DNA of 64,000 nt, taken from Paroedura picta (taxonomy: Eukaryota; Chordata; Lepidosauria; Squamata; Gekkonidae). The notes beneath the pieces are model-generated. The model worked only from the letters and a program-made list of their open reading frames with translations. It had not been told where the DNA came from and made no database searches. The position numbers were made by a program, and so were the translations under genes. The stretch covers positions 12,582,501 through 12,646,500 of the forward strand of contig NC_135384.1 in assembly GCF_049243985.1 (NCBI RefSeq), given 5' to 3'. Positions 44,306 to 56,214 of the stretch are shown in pieces; within the stretch, counting starts at the first letter, position 1; the number at the start of each line of letters is the position of its first letter.

Positions 44306-44490
44306 CCCGTAGACTGGATTTCTGTAACTTGCTCTACACAGTCCTACCCTTGTTCTTGATCTGGAAATAGCAGCTGGTGCAGAATGCAGCTGCTAGGGTC
44401 CTTACAGGTACAATTTGGAGGGGCCACGTCCAGCCAGTGCTGAGGCACCTTTATGGGTTGACAGTTCTGGCTCAGATCAGGTTCAAGGTT
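44080..44490 (+). mobile_element. L2-type LINE pieces with (AAT)n run
   Basis: 44130-44234 resembles an L2 3' end (TAACCCACCACGAGCC, GGGAAATAAAT) followed by (AAT)n at 44235-44303. Then 44310-44490 returns to coding text (DFCNLLYTVLP-like, LVQNAAARVLT, VLRHLYGL) of the same RT C-terminus as in 16620-17720. These are two separate pieces or one rearranged copy. Confidence 0.65.
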
Positions 44491-44779
44491 TTTATTTTAT
44501 TTCACAGTAGATTAGTTTGCAGAGTCATTACTATTTATACATGGACCTGGTTAGCTTTCAGAAAACCAAGGAAAGCATGGAAACATTAGATCTGCCCATC
44601 CATTGGCAAATATCTCGGACGACTCAAAGAAGGTCCATGAAAATAAGTGTTTTATGCAAATCAGGTTAACATTTTAATAAACCTAAGCCTAATTCAAAAA
44701 CTGTTGTGGGATCTTTCTTTTGGGTGCATGGTGGCACATTGGAAGATCTGTGTTAGATATAGATTTTCTCTAGATGTTC

Positions 44780-45080
44780 TTGGCTTTACATCATACACAG
44801 TCATGCTGTACTAATTATATATTTAGGTTAGTTACAAGTAATAGAAAAAATAATAATACACCAGAGGTAAAAGTCGCCAGCAATTCCTGGTAGTTAAGTG
44901 AAGTGAACTCCAGGGAGCAAGATGCCAACAACAGAATATAAATTGTGCTGTCTTACTCACACAGCCTTTATGATTATAATTTGACCAGAATAAGCAGCAT
45001 ATATTGTATCAAGCCATCTACGGAATGGCCTGGGCCTGTGAATACATAAATTAAGTATTCAAATTGAACCAGGCCTTCTC
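44780..45080 (+). promoter_or_regulatory. Conserved OR upstream module of OR-H
   Basis: CTAATTATATATTTAGG (44811-44827), EBF-like CTCCAGGGAG (44908-44917), TATA-like TATAAATTG (44937-44945) and CTCATTGGTAACAG (about 45081-45094). It is about 0.9 kb upstream of the ATG, the closest on the plus strand. AAAAAGGTATGAAG near 45210 is a candidate donor. Confidence 0.55.
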
Positions 45081-45419
45081 TCATTGGTAACAGATGTTAA
45101 TTAATATTATATATCTATCCCATACACCCATATGAAGAATAAAGAAATACTACTTGACAGTGGAAATTCAGCAGAAATGGAGACAGAGAACCTAAGCTAA
45201 AAAGGTATGAAGAAGGAACAGGACTCTAAGGTATTTAATAATGTTTGGGATTGGAACCAGTGTAGCACAGTTTCAAAAGTACTTCTGCAGATACAGATGA
45301 AGTCTGATATAGTTTCAGATTGTGGCCAGAATCTATAGTCTATCTACAAGGTTACTTCACTGCAATTTAATAAGAGGAGCTTGAGCTAGGGGACAGCATA
45401 TGAGAGATCTTATGTCCTG

Positions 45420-45659
45420 TCTTTTGTCCCTGATGAAAAAAGTATCCCATTTCCCAACCCCAAATTAATTTCCTTGCAGTGCTGTCTTGTAAGCTGGCAT
45501 TACTAGAATAAAATAATTTTGCCTGATGAAGTGTAGCCCATCCCCCCCCCCCCCCAATTCCAGGGCTGTTTTGTAGACTGACATGGTGAAACTGGAAAAT
45601 CAGCCTAATTGTTAATTGACATTACTAGAATAAAATAGTTTCTCTCATAGGTTCTACAG
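45420..45659 (+). repeat. Tandem duplication of the intron 3' end before OR-H
   Basis: GGCATTACTAGAATAAAATA occurs at about 45492-45511 and again at about 45618-45638. TGATGAA...TCCCATTTCCC-like text precedes the first and, with a long C run (45543-45555), the second. Only the second copy leads into the acceptor GGTTCTACAG (ends 45659). The first copy carries no matching acceptor and is probably silent. Confidence 0.6.
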
Positions 45660-45688
45660 ACAGGCTGCAGCTGGATATTGAGGGCATA

Positions 45689-46654
45689 ATGCTCAACCTT
45701 ACATCCCCCTTGGAATTTCTGCTCCTGGAATTTTCAGACATCCGAGAACTACAGATCTTGCATTTCTTTGTCTTCTTAACAGTATACTTGACTGCAGTGA
45801 CTGGCAATCTTCTTATCATAATTGCTGTAGCCCTTGATCATCACCTGCACACTCCCATGTACTTTTTTCTCCTGAACCTGGCTCTTCTGGATCTTGGCTT
45901 AGTTTCAGTCACGCTACCCAAAGCTATAGCCAATTCCCTCCTGAACTCCAGGTCCATTTCTTATCCTGCCTGTGTGGCTCAGGTTTTCTTCCTCATTTTC
46001 CTGGAAGGGTCAGATATGGCTATCTTAACAATAATGGCCCATGATCGGTATGTCGCTATCTGCAATCCACTGCAATACGAGACAATTATGCACAGAGGAG
46101 CCTGCATCCAGATGGCAGCCAGTGCTTGGATTGCAGGTATTCTCAATGGTGTATTACATAGTGGAGGAACTTTTTCCATCACCTTCTGTTCCAACATGAT
46201 CAACCAGTTCTTCTGTGAAATCCCACAGATAATAAAACTCTCCTGCTCTGACATGTATCTAGTTGAAGTTGGTCTTATTATATTTGGCTGTTTCCCTGGA
46301 TTTGGATGCTTCATCTTCATCATAGTCTCCTACATGCAGGTTTTTGCAGCAGTGCTCAGAATCCCTTCTGTTCATGGCCAGAAAAAAGCCCTCTCCACCT
46401 GCCTTCCCCACCTCACTGTGGTGTTTTTGCTTATATTTAGTGGCCTCTTTGCCTACATGAGGCCTCGCAGTGACATGTCATCTGAGCAGAATGTCCTTTT
46501 TGCAATCATTTATGCTGTTCTGCCTCCTGTGCTCAACCCGTTCATCTATAGCGTGAGAAACAAAGAAATCAAGGGTGCCTTATTGAAGCTCTCTGATAGG
46601 GGTCATTTTTCAAAAGTAACAGCAGCCAGATCTTTTTTACCAACAGGAGCTTGA
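45689..46654 (+). CDS. Olfactory receptor, family 14-like (OR-H, 321 aa)
   Basis: This is an intact receptor with NLT at 3-5, GN at 39-40, LHTPMYFF at 53-60, MAHDRYVAIC at 116-125, FFCEIPQ in loop 2, KALSTCLPH at 233-241 and NPFIYSVRN at 283-291 (Val for Met). The ATG at 45689 is 29 nt after the acceptor (exon from 45660). The N-terminus through TM2 is almost identical to OR-E at 25297 (MLNLTSPLEFLLLEFSD), and the 3' flanks match for over 2 kb apart from later insertions, so the two are duplicates in the same orientation 20 kb apart with the OR-F/OR-G pair between them. The tail is longer than in OR-E (VTAARSFLPTGA). Confidence 0.95.
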   Translation: MLNLTSPLEFLLLEFSDIRELQILHFFVFLTVYLTAVTGNLLIIIAVALDHHLHTPMYFFLLNLALLDLGLVSVTLPKAIANSLLNSRSISYPACVAQVFFLIFLEGSDMAILTIMAHDRYVAICNPLQYETIMHRGACIQMAASAWIAGILNGVLHSGGTFSITFCSNMINQFFCEIPQIIKLSCSDMYLVEVGLIIFGCFPGFGCFIFIIVSYMQVFAAVLRIPSVHGQKKALSTCLPHLTVVFLLIFSGLFAYMRPRSDMSSEQNVLFAIIYAVLPPVLNPFIYSVRNKEIKGALLKLSDRGHFSKVTAARSFLPTGA

Positions 46655-47590
46655 AGGAGATTGTGCAAACTTTTAAAAACAAACAAACTCAGATTTGTAT
46701 ACTAGAAAGATTCGGTTGACTTATTCTGAAGCACTTTGGAAGATTGTACTACAACCCATGTTTTGATGGGCATTGAGCAAGAAGTGTTCACAGACCCCCC
46801 TCCTCCTCTGTCACCCTGTCCTCTTCCCCCTCCAAAATAACCCCACTTGTTTGTGTATCTATTGTCACCTTGCTCCAGACTACTCCCTCAACCATCTGCA
46901 TTCCATTTCCTCATTGATCCTATGGGGTGTGAGTGCCTGGAAGTATCAGTGTTGTGATTGTCAACTATTTCCTAGGAATAGCGGGCAGCCCAGGTAGCTA
47001 AGGGCATATCAGATGGAGCACTTGCAAACAGAAGAACAAAGGAAGGTCAGGCGGGAAGCTGGAAGAGGAGGTTTGTCGGCCGCATTCAGTGACAGTGAGC
47101 CCTGCCAGAAGTCTTGGGTCTTGCAGTGTCCCCATCTCTGATGCCAAATATGAAAGAAGTAGAAGTTCTGGGAATAAAATGAAGGAGAGGAAACCATGTA
47201 TGCAGCCTGAACTTCCTGAGGCAAGAGCTGTGGATTGAACGATAAATAGCGAATGAAAAGATAAGTGTCTCTAGAGAATTTCCCTCTTGTGCATTGTAAC
47301 CTGTACAGTAGTAAACACTGTCTCTACAGGACAGGCACATCACTCACGAATAATGGTGTGTGTTTTTTTTAAATAACCAACCCCACAACCCCTCCCCCCT
47401 AAACAAAGCTGAGGTAGAAAACCACTCAGGATGTGTTTGTTACTGTTGTTTTTGTACCCCCATGAGTTTATTATCTAGGAATTTCTACGTGTCTTCCAGG
47501 CAGCATGGAGAATATTTATTTCCCCACAGTAATAAAGGCTTGTGTTGATGAACAATAATCTGTGGTACAAATGTGGGAAATGGTTGTTTT
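46655..47590. other. OR-H 3' flank; empty site for the 26609 MITE
   Basis: CAGCCCAGGTAGCTAAGGGC (about 46986-47005) corresponds to the sequence that holds the MITE after OR-E. No gene is seen; the ORFs here are not conserved with the paralogous flank. Confidence 0.6.
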
Positions 47591-47910
47591 TAGTTGATTT
47601 GCAGGCGGGGACTGATGCAAAACAAAACACGACAATCAGGAATGGCATCAACGTGGCCTCAGCCTTTTATTGCATCCAACCCATAACAGAGGGTTGGCCC
47701 AATTTGAGGCACCTTGAAGGAGACCCGCACCCCCAGAGCCATCCGGCTGCACATAACTTGGAGTGTAGAGGCGCCCTGGGACCACCTTACCCAGCAGGGA
47801 AGGCCGGTCCCTTGCCTCTACGGCTCTCACATGGGGAACAACCTTATCAGGGGCCATATTCTGATGGAGGAAGAGTCATTCCTTGGATAATGACCCACCC
47901 ACCAGTACAG
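47590..47910. repeat. GC-rich repeat, relative of 30255-30945
   Basis: GATTTGCAGGCGGGGACTGA, CTTTTATTGCATCCA, AGAGGGTTGGCCCAATTTG and CGCCCTGGGACCACC parallel the block at 30255. It interrupts OR flank that continues at about 47960. It may be the end of a DIRS-like element; unproven. Confidence 0.35.
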
Positions 47911-48479
47911 TTCTGACACATTATTTGTTTGACCCTTTCTTGAGGCATCAGCAGATGGGGATGTTACCACCATGGAACCAGCCTCTGTGGACTGCCCAGT
48001 CTGCATTCCTGTTAGGGCACTCTAAATATTAAGGATCTTTCCTTATAATTACATGATGCATACAGGGAACAGCGTACAGGTGTCAATGAGCATTGAGAAA
48101 AGACAACCCAGGCAAACAATTCCTCCAATCCAGCCCTACCCCACCACTAAACATGTATCATTGCTACAAAGAGAAGCCAAGAAAGAGCACCAAAAGGTAA
48201 ACAGTGTTGTTACCAAGTGGCAACATAAAAAATAAAAATAAAATTAATGTATACAATCTAAGAAAACTTGTTGTGTGTGTCTAAATATATTCCTCCTATT
48301 TATTTATTTTCTGCAAAAATAAAATCTCAATATTTAAAACATAACTCATCATTGACAAATTCATTGGAAGTTTTTAAGCAGAGGCTTAATTGTCATCTGA
48401 CAGAAATGCTGATTTTATGAAAGGCAGATTGTGAGTAGGTGAGCAAGAGGAGCTGTGACAGTTACTAGCTTCAAAGCCT

Positions 48480-48910
48480 GTTCCTAAGAATGAGCCTTGA
48501 AAGGGCCCCCTCCCCTGGGCCCCGGCCAGGCAGCATAAGGTGGCTTTGGGCCGCAGCTCGCAGCCAGATCAAGTGGGGCAGACAGGGGCTGGGCAGCTCA
48601 GTAGCAGGATCAGGACAGTGCTCCTTAGCAGGCAGTCAGCAGGCCAGGAGTCCCTCATCAGCAGGCCCAGCCTAACAGACCAAGAGGCCCTCATTAGCTA
48701 GCCCTCCACCACAACCCTTTGCCCAGGGCCCTCTCCCCTTACCTTCTGCTGGCTCCAGGCACTGCGGAATCTGAGAGCAAAGAGGCTAGAGTCCAGGGAG
48801 GAGGGTGAGAGCTGCAGGGGCAGGGCCAATAAGGGCCAAGCTGCCTGCATCCTGATTGGCCCTATTCCAACTTGGGCAGCCAGACACATCCCACCCCTAG
48901 GCTGTTTCAT
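48480..48910. repeat. GC-rich unassigned segment
   Basis: It is rich in GCAGGC and CAGCAGGC-type short repeats, with TCCTGATTGGCCCTATTCC and ATAAATATATAGAGG at its right edge. It could be a promoter-like end of a retroelement. No coding domain. Confidence 0.25.
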
Positions 48911-49241
48911 AAATATATAGAGGAACAACAATGGATAATGATAACTAAGGTTTTTTTTTTTTAAAGTACATTCAGCACACTCTGTGGGGGAGGTGATCTA
49001 GGGTGCAGAATGGTGGGATTAAGGGGTCTACAAAAACAAAGGTTTAAACAGGCAGGCAAAAAAAAAACCTCACAGATTTTGAAAAGGAGAAGAGACAAAG
49101 CATGATAGGAGACTGGCTCTGTTGGACTCAGTGCAGCAAGCCAACCTGGGAAATAAAGGGAGGACAGCCCAAATATGGAAACTCCAGTGTCAACTTATAG
49201 CATCCAATGGAAATTCAAAATGAGACTAAAGCAAGATATAT

Positions 49242-49512
49242 GAGCCTCTTGTGGCGCAGAGTGCTAAGGCAGCAGACATGCAGCCTGAAGCTCTGTCCAT
49301 GAGGCTGCCGGCTCAAGGTTGTCTCAGCCTTGCATCCTTCCAAGGTCGGTAAAATGAGTACCCAGCTTGCTGGGGGGTAAACGGTAATGACTGTGGAAGG
49401 CACTGGCAAACCACCCCGTATTGAGTCTGCCATGAAAACGCTAGAGGGCGTCACCTGAGGGGTCAGACATGACCCATGCTTGCACAGGGGATACCTTTAT
49501 CTTTACCTTTAA
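49242..49512 (+). repeat. tRNA SINE with (CCTTTA)n-type tail
   Basis: ATGAGCCTCTTGTGGCGCAG to GGATACCTTTATCTTTACCT. The tail is intact; there is one internal deletion near the tRNA B-box region. Confidence 0.85.
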
Positions 49513-50059
49513 AGCAAGATATATCTCCTAATATGGAAATGGTCTCAGTTCCACAAGCTTGCAAAATGGAGCTCTTCTAACAGGCATTTGGTTTGGGCTA
49601 ATAAACACCAATGCTCACAGAGCCTCCTGCCATGTAAACAATCTAAAGCCAATCAGAAAGACCAGTGGTAGCACTGAAAAGAGTTTCATTAGCTGAAAGC
49701 TCTCTGTCAATTGTTGCTTTCACCCCACTGGATCTCCCCACCTGCACAGGATCACAAACAAAATCAGCCTGTCTGCACAGGCCTTAACATGTCAGTGAAG
49801 AAAAGGAAGCTGTGTTGAGAATACCAAAGCAAGCTTAGGAAAAATGGATCAGCCCAGTCACTGGAAAAAATCTTGGGGGACTGAAGGGTCCATAAAATAT
49901 TTTTCAATAAGCTTTTTATGCACTTCAGCTTAAAATTTTAACAAACCAAAGCTGAACTCCTAAATTGTAGAGGGATCTTTCTTTTGGGTACACGGTGGCA
50001 CACTCAAAGAACTCTAATACTAAGACAAGGATATTGCTTAGATATCTTGGGTCTTACAT

Positions 50060-50360
50060 CATGCACAGGCATTTGTACTAATTATCTATTTAGAATAGTT
50101 AAAAAAAAAGGTGTGTGCGTGCTGGGGAGAGAATGCGGCAACAGTAAAAGGCTTCAGAAACACTTGGCAATTAAGTGAGGTGAACTCCTGGGAGCCAGTT
50201 GTCAAGGACAGAACATAAATTAAGCTCTGTCTTACTTACACAGACTTTTAGTCTATTATTTGACAGAAACTATCAGCACACATTCTATCGAGCCCTCTAT
50301 GGAATAACCTGGACAGGTGGATAGATGATAAATTGAGCCAGACCTCCTCTTATTTGTTAC
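50060..50360 (+). promoter_or_regulatory. Conserved OR upstream module of OR-I
   Basis: CTAATTATCTATTTAG (50078-50093), EBF-like CTCCTGGGAG (50185-50194) and TATA-like ACATAAATTAAG (50213-50224). It sits about 2.0 kb upstream of the ATG and is nearly identical to the module at 58690. Confidence 0.55.
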
Positions 50361-52155
50361 AGATCTTTATGCTATTTAGGCATCAAACCACATCCACATG
50401 AAGAATGAAAACATTCTACTTGACAACGGAAACTGAGCAGAAATGGAGATAGGGAACTAAAGCTGAAAAGGTCTGGAGAAGAAACAGGACTCTAAGGCAT
50501 TCGATAATATTTGGTACTAGAACATCTATATCTGAGTGGAGCACCATTGCAGCAGTTTCAAAGGTATTCCTTCCTAACTTTTACAATGTTTTAGGATAGA
50601 TTCAGATTGGTAGCCGTGTTGGTCTGAAGCAACAGGAGTTGTACATTTGGAATTTAGTATTGGAGGTTTCAACCACTGATGAAGCCAATGAAAACGGACT
50701 GTATCTAGAAGCTATTATGGTTATTCCTCCTGGTATATAAAAGATGTAAAAGAAATTGAATTTACTCATTGTATATTGTATATATTACTACAAACATATA
50801 TTACTACAAACATATTGCCATTACTACAAACATATTGTTTTTTCTATTGATTGCTTGAATAAAACGGCAATAGTCTTTAGGGGACATCTAGCTTCACTTT
50901 GTTCTTATATTTGACTAAGTTGCCCAGAAAGATTTAATAAATCACATTTTAAAAATTAATAAGTAAAATTGCATCATGGTGTAAGAGGAATTGTACCTGG
51001 AGCCCTTGTGCCAATCTTCCTACCTGCACTGTTAGAGGAATGGCCATTTTGAACCATGATTCTATGAATACAGCGTTGGTCTGAACAAAGTGACATCCTT
51101 AAGACTGACAAAATTTAATTCTGGGTAAAGCTTTTGTGCACATGCACAATTTGTCTTCCAGAAAGAAGCAATGGGCATTTAAAATATACACGTTTATTTA
51201 GAATATAATGGGCAGCCTAAAGAAAAGTGGAGAGACAAGTATGTTCAACAAAAATAGAGTCCAATAGTACCTTTAAGGCCAATAAAGATGGGTGAAACAG
51301 TCTCTTTAACTTCAGTGGACATAAGGAGTGGGAAATTGGAGCTGAAGCAAAAATCTATTCTGGGTTAGAACTACCAGTGAAGAGGTACCTGAGAGGCTTA
51401 TTGGGTTGGGGAAACCAGACTGAGTTAAACTTAAGAATACAAAGTCCTGCTTCTCTGGCTGTCCTATGAAAACTGCTTCCATTTGGGAGTGAAATTGTCC
51501 ATTTGAAAGCTCTAAGATGGGAATGCAGCATTTATATGTGGAATTAATATAATTCTCCTGCATCATAGACCCTTAAGAATGGGGACCCAAGGCTTTCTAG
51601 GACTGTGTAGCCATATATATTCCAAGTAACAGGCCTTCCAACAGACTTATCACTGTTTGTGTGTGTGGTATTGTCTATGTAACAACAGCCCTGACATGTG
51701 GAATTTAATATGGAATCAGGAAGATTTTCACTGCCCCTTCTTATACATGCAAAAATTGGATAGGAGTCGCTCACCAAGGTTTGATATAGTTCTAGGTCAA
51801 ATTTCCAGAGTGTGTGGACATGGAAGTTCTAATAGCTTAGGTTTAGGCAAAATAACACATGGTTGGTGGGGTTGGAGAAAGTCAGTGAGATATTGATCTC
51901 CCATGTAATTTGGCTATCTACAAACTATGTCATTTTTTGCTTGTACAAGAACAACTTAGTTACCAGGCTACGGTAACTATGATTATGGTTAAAAAAAATC
52001 ATAATTAACCATTCACTTATCTTAGTTTATTTACAGTGCAATCGAAAGACGATTGCCTTCAGAGAAAGCACCATTGAATAGACCAGCAAAGAATTCTGAA
52101 GAGACCAGCTGAGGATAGTTCTCTTGAACATTTCCTCCAGGTATTGCGGAAGAAA

Positions 52156-53103
52156 ATGCCCAATTTTACATCCATATCTGAATTTGTGCTCTTGGAATTT
52201 TCAGATACCCGAGAACTGCAGATCTTACATTTCCTTATATTTTTAGTACTATATGTGATTGCACTGTCTGGGAATCTTCTCATCATCATTGCTGTCATGC
52301 TTGATCATCATCTACACACCCCCATGTACTTCTTCCTAATGATCTTGGCTGTTCAGGACCTTGGCACAGTTTCTGTCATGGTACCCAAAGCTATGGCCAA
52401 TTCCCTCCAAAACACCCACTCAATTTCTTATTCAGGTTGTGTGGCTCAAGTGTTTTTCTTCTTTCTATTTGAAGTGTCAGATTTTGCCATTCTTACAATA
52501 ATGGCGCATGATCGGTATGTAGCTATCTGCAACCCATTGCAATATGAGACCATCATGCACAGAGGAGCCTGCTTTCAGATGGCAGCAGGTGCATGGATTG
52601 CATGTAACCTTTATGCCACTTTACACACCACAAGCACTTTTTCCATCACCTTCTGCTCCAATAAGATCAATCAGTTCTTTTGTGAAATTCCACAGATTCT
52701 TACACTCTCATGTTCAAATTTATATCTAATTGAAGTTGGAGTTCTTTTATTCAGCTGCATCATAGTTGGAGGATTTTTTGTCTTCATCATCATAACCTAC
52801 GTTCAGATATTTGCAACACTACTCCACATGCCTTCTGTGCAGGGCCGGAAAAAAGCCCTCTCCACTTGCATCCCCCACCTCACTGTGGTGTCTCTGAATG
52901 TTTTTACTGGAATGTTTGCTTACTTAAGGCTTCCCACTAACTCTTCATCTTATATCAATATACTTTTTGCCATCATTTATTCTATATTACCCCCACTGCT
53001 GAATCCCTTCATCTATAGCATGAGAAACAAAGACCTGAAGACTGCCTTGTTGAAGCTCACTGCTTTTGGACACTTTCACAAAACCTTTTCTGCCAGATTC
53101 TAG
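52156..53103 (+). CDS. Olfactory receptor, family 14-like (OR-I, 315 aa)
   Basis: This is an intact receptor with NFT at 3-5 as glycosylation site, GN at 39-40, LHTPMYFF at 53-60, MAHDRYVAIC at 116-125, FFCEIPQ in loop 2, KALSTCIPH at 233-241 and NPFIYSMRN at 283-291. Oddities: LMILAVQD where all others have LMNLA (the Asn is replaced by Ile in TM2), and SLNVFTG in TM6 (Asn for Leu or Phe). The start is the ATG at 52156, after the acceptor TTTCCTCCAG (ends 52140). Its exon 5' UTR is only 15 nt, shorter than the others and shorter than the 29 nt of its sister OR-J at 62806. The two share very long exact stretches in the second half, so this is the youngest gene pair in the window. Confidence 0.95.
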   Translation: MPNFTSISEFVLLEFSDTRELQILHFLIFLVLYVIALSGNLLIIIAVMLDHHLHTPMYFFLMILAVQDLGTVSVMVPKAMANSLQNTHSISYSGCVAQVFFFFLFEVSDFAILTIMAHDRYVAICNPLQYETIMHRGACFQMAAGAWIACNLYATLHTTSTFSITFCSNKINQFFCEIPQILTLSCSNLYLIEVGVLLFSCIIVGGFFVFIIITYVQIFATLLHMPSVQGRKKALSTCIPHLTVVSLNVFTGMFAYLRLPTNSSSYINILFAIIYSILPPLLNPFIYSMRNKDLKTALLKLTAFGHFHKTFSARF

Positions 53104-53414
53104 GAAAATTGTCTTGAATGAATTTATCTGACTTATTTTCTTGACTGTTTTTGTAATGTGGGGAATCCTAATATAATAAGAATGAAAAATGTTTTGGTTA
53201 TTGTTTTGATTTGCTTTCCCCCTCTTCTTGTTCTCAATCTGTTGCACTAGACTTTTGACAGGCAGGTGGGCATTACCGGCCCCATGAGAAATCCTTTACG
53301 TGTTTTTTGGTGTTGGTATAACCGGCCACAGCTTTAAATAAAATCTGAAGTGTTAATTAGACAAAGGGGTGATCCTGCCCTGTTTTCAGCTGACCACACC
53401 CCAACCTGAATTTT

Positions 53415-54904
53415 AACTCAAATCAAGTCTTTATTATTACGGTACTAGACCAGTAGTCAAATTACACAATACATAAAAACATCTGGCATTAACAAGGTAC
53501 ATACAAATAATTGATAATTAAAATATTATAAAATTTAAAAATATTTCAGCTATAAGAATCCTTCTAATTTTAAAATTCACAAGCATTCTCAAGCAATTGA
53601 GACTATCTGTAACTAAGTTGTTCCGAATCCACCCAGCTCTTCCATGTTTTGATAGCTCTTCAAGCAAATCTGGCCACAACAGAAGTTATTTCTGTGCTTT
53701 TGTCTGACAACATGTCTTTGTCTTTGAGTTGGGCTTATTCTGTAGGGAAGGTATAAGTGCTCCCCTGAATTGATAGTATAGCATACATTGGAATAATACA
53801 TGTTCAGATGTCTCAATGCTCCCATCCTAGCAGATGCATAAACAATTACAGATGGGTATGTTTTTAAATAAGCCTTCCCTAAAAGCGGATGGGAGCATGT
53901 TATATCATAAGAGAGTAAATGATCTCATATGTTCTGGGAAAACAAGATTAGATAAATAAGGTAATGGCCTCAAATTATTAAGTGGAGGCATTGGGAAAAG
54001 TGGATTTTTTACTTGATTGAAATCCTGTTGGCGATGGATATCTCGGATTCTTTGTTTTATCGTTTCCTTTGCTCGGTTGAAACCCAGAGACAGTATTAAC
54101 TGTTTCGATAGACAATATGAGCAAAGTTTTTTCTCAAGAGTGGATATCCACGGCACAACCAATGATTCAGACATCATTAGGTTAAGCAAACCCTTTGTGG
54201 AAAAAAACAATTTTAACCAGTACATGGACGTACATATCCATATTCTGGTCTGGACAGAATACATTCCTGTTTCCACCCGGATTGCATTGTTGGAAATGCT
54301 GGTTGGTACTTAGAGCAGGGATCTTAAAAATTTAGCCTTGGTCTATTCTAGGCTGGAAATATTGGCATTTATACACGATGGGGCCCCATACATCATCTGT
54401 GCTAGAGGTTTTGCCTTGAACAGCTTAAGGGCTGTGGGAACATTATGCCCACCTTTGTGCCAGAAGAATTTCTGAATGGCACCTGAGCTACTCTGGGCAT
54501 TTGAGGAAATATATGATATATGGGGGTTTCTATGGCCATTTGGAATAGTACTCCCAGATATTTTGTAAAGTCTGACTTCTTCTATGGGTGATGAATTGAG
54601 ATGCCATGTATATGTTTTAGGCTTGTTACCAAAAACCATAATCTTTGTTTTTGAATGATTGACCTCTAGCTGGTTCAATCAGCAATAATTAGCCAGTAGA
54701 ACCAAGGCCCTTCTCATTCCATTTGGCGTTCTTGATAACAGGACAGCGCCATCTGCATACAGCAGTAGCGAGGTATGTTTGTTAGCTAATCTGGGGGGAT
54801 GTAATTCACTATTCCGAAAATGTTCAACCATATCATTTATAGAGATATTAAACAGTAGGGGTGGTAAAACACAACCCTGCTTAACTCCCCTAAGTGCTTT
54901 AATA
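53415..54904 (-). mobile_element. LINE, decayed, same family as 61320-62556
   Basis: The minus strand gives RT and C-terminal text in order: GVKQGCVLPPLLFNISIND and LLLYADGAVLLSRT (YADG where YADD is expected) near 54680-54900, KTKIMVFGNKPKTY near 54600-54650, then further C-terminal pieces toward 53900. The left end (AGTCTTTATTATTACGG antisense) resembles the AATAAAG-type 3' end of the family. Frames are broken in many places. At right it is cut by hAT and DIRS-like sequence. Confidence 0.7.
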
Positions 54905-54953
54905 CAGTGGTCCTCAACCCGCGGGCTGCGGCCTGGCACCGGGCCGTGAAGGC
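54905..54953. mobile_element. hAT 5' end fragment
   Basis: CAGTGGTCCTCAACCCGCGG to CACCGGGCCGTGAAGGC matches the first 50 bp of the hAT family. The rest is absent. It lies at the junction of the LINE and the DIRS-like fossil. Confidence 0.55.
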
Positions 54954-55126
54954 AAGAGCAAGGTCTTTCAAGACTTCCTTGATTCCAGCCATTCACAGAG
55001 GGCATCACGAATGTCGTGGAGCCACACATCTGTTCCCAGTCTGAAAGGTGTACAATGTCGGGATGATATAGAGCTTCCAGGTTGTGGTCCACTTCCAGAT
55101 GCTTGACCACTGTCCCTCTCCATCCT

Positions 55127-55403
55127 TCAGTTTGGTGTAGTTAGGAGTGCGGACTTCTAATCTGGCATGCTGGGTTCGATTCTGCACTCCAGCACATGCA
55201 GCCAGCTGGGTGACCTTGGGCTCAACACGGCACTGATAAAATTGTTCTGACTGATCAGTGATATCAGGGCTCTGTCAGCCAAACCCACTTCACAGGGTGT
55301 CTGTTGTGGGGAGACGAAAGGGAAGGCAACTGTAAGTCGCTGTGAGCCTCCTTCGGATAGAGAAAAGGAGCATATAAGAACCAACTCTTCTTCTACTTCT
55401 TCT
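55127..55403 (+). repeat. Sauria-like tRNA SINE inside the DIRS-like fossil
   Basis: CAGTTTGGTGTAGTTAGGAG to AAGAACCAACTC plus a (TTC)n-like tail. The A-box part has a small deletion. Confidence 0.85.
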
Positions 55404-56214
55404 CAACGAACCTAGTAAGCATTTCATTAACTTTCCTAACCAATAGGCTCATCCCCTTAGGTGCTAAGGCATACCCACAGATTTCAACTATAGCTGACAG
55501 AATATTTTGGTTCTGGGCAAACGTTGTCTCAGGACCATTAAATTTCCAGTAATAACATTAATTAGCTGTAACTCTTCAAACTTGGGGATGTCCCCCCCCC
55601 CAAAGTTGTATTACTACAGCCGCTGGCACGGCTGCCCTATAAACCTCCGACACAACCACCTCCAGGAGGTTTTTCCACTTCATCCCCCTGCAGCCAGACC
55701 AAAGAAGGTGTTCATCAAGTCCTAGGTGAGTCCTCCAACTGGAGCATGCTGCATATGGACGAACAGTTCGCATAACTATGGCCCATGAAGAGGACATCTG
55801 AGGTCAATGATAGTTGCCCTAGAACAATGAATGTGTTAGCTGCGAGCTGGAGGATGCACATACAGCTTATAAGCCCTGTATTTCCAGTGCTCCAAGCCCA
55901 TTATCTCATGTGGAGATGCTCCATCTTGAAACGCCTGTGTAGCAGCACCGATACGAAAAGAATGCATCCCATAGCATCCCAACCGCAAGCCAAAACCCTT
56001 GTTGCAGGTTCTAAGTTTGTCCGCAAATAGATACCTGGAGAGGGATGTGCCCTTTTGATGCATTAACAGTGTCCCTCCCAGTCTAGGCTGGATGGCCTGC
56101 ACTGCATACGATGGTCCCCAAAGGATTTTTAGCCAATGTGACCCATGCCCCTTTCCCATTCTGGTCTCTTTTGAATCGTCACAGCTTAACCTGCATTGAC
56201 CATGTCCCTTCTAG

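Larger units (their letters stand above)
49575..53340. repeat. Segmental duplicate, left copy (carries OR-I)
   Basis: From GGCATTTGGTTTGGGC.AATA through the upstream module, intron, coding exon and 3' flank to GGCCACAGCTTTAAATAAA, this copy matches 57775-64000 in order. Differences are mostly insertions in the right copy and a deletion near 51285 in this copy. Confidence 0.8.

Noticed and set aside
44305-44590. Asparagine-run protein followed by an L2-like ORF as a gene
   Set aside because: The Asn run is the (AAT)n microsatellite and the rest is a LINE fragment.
47542-47916. 124-aa plus-strand ORF as a possible gene
   Set aside because: It sits in a GC-rich repeat block shared with 30255-30945, has no domain, and is not conserved as a frame in the related block.
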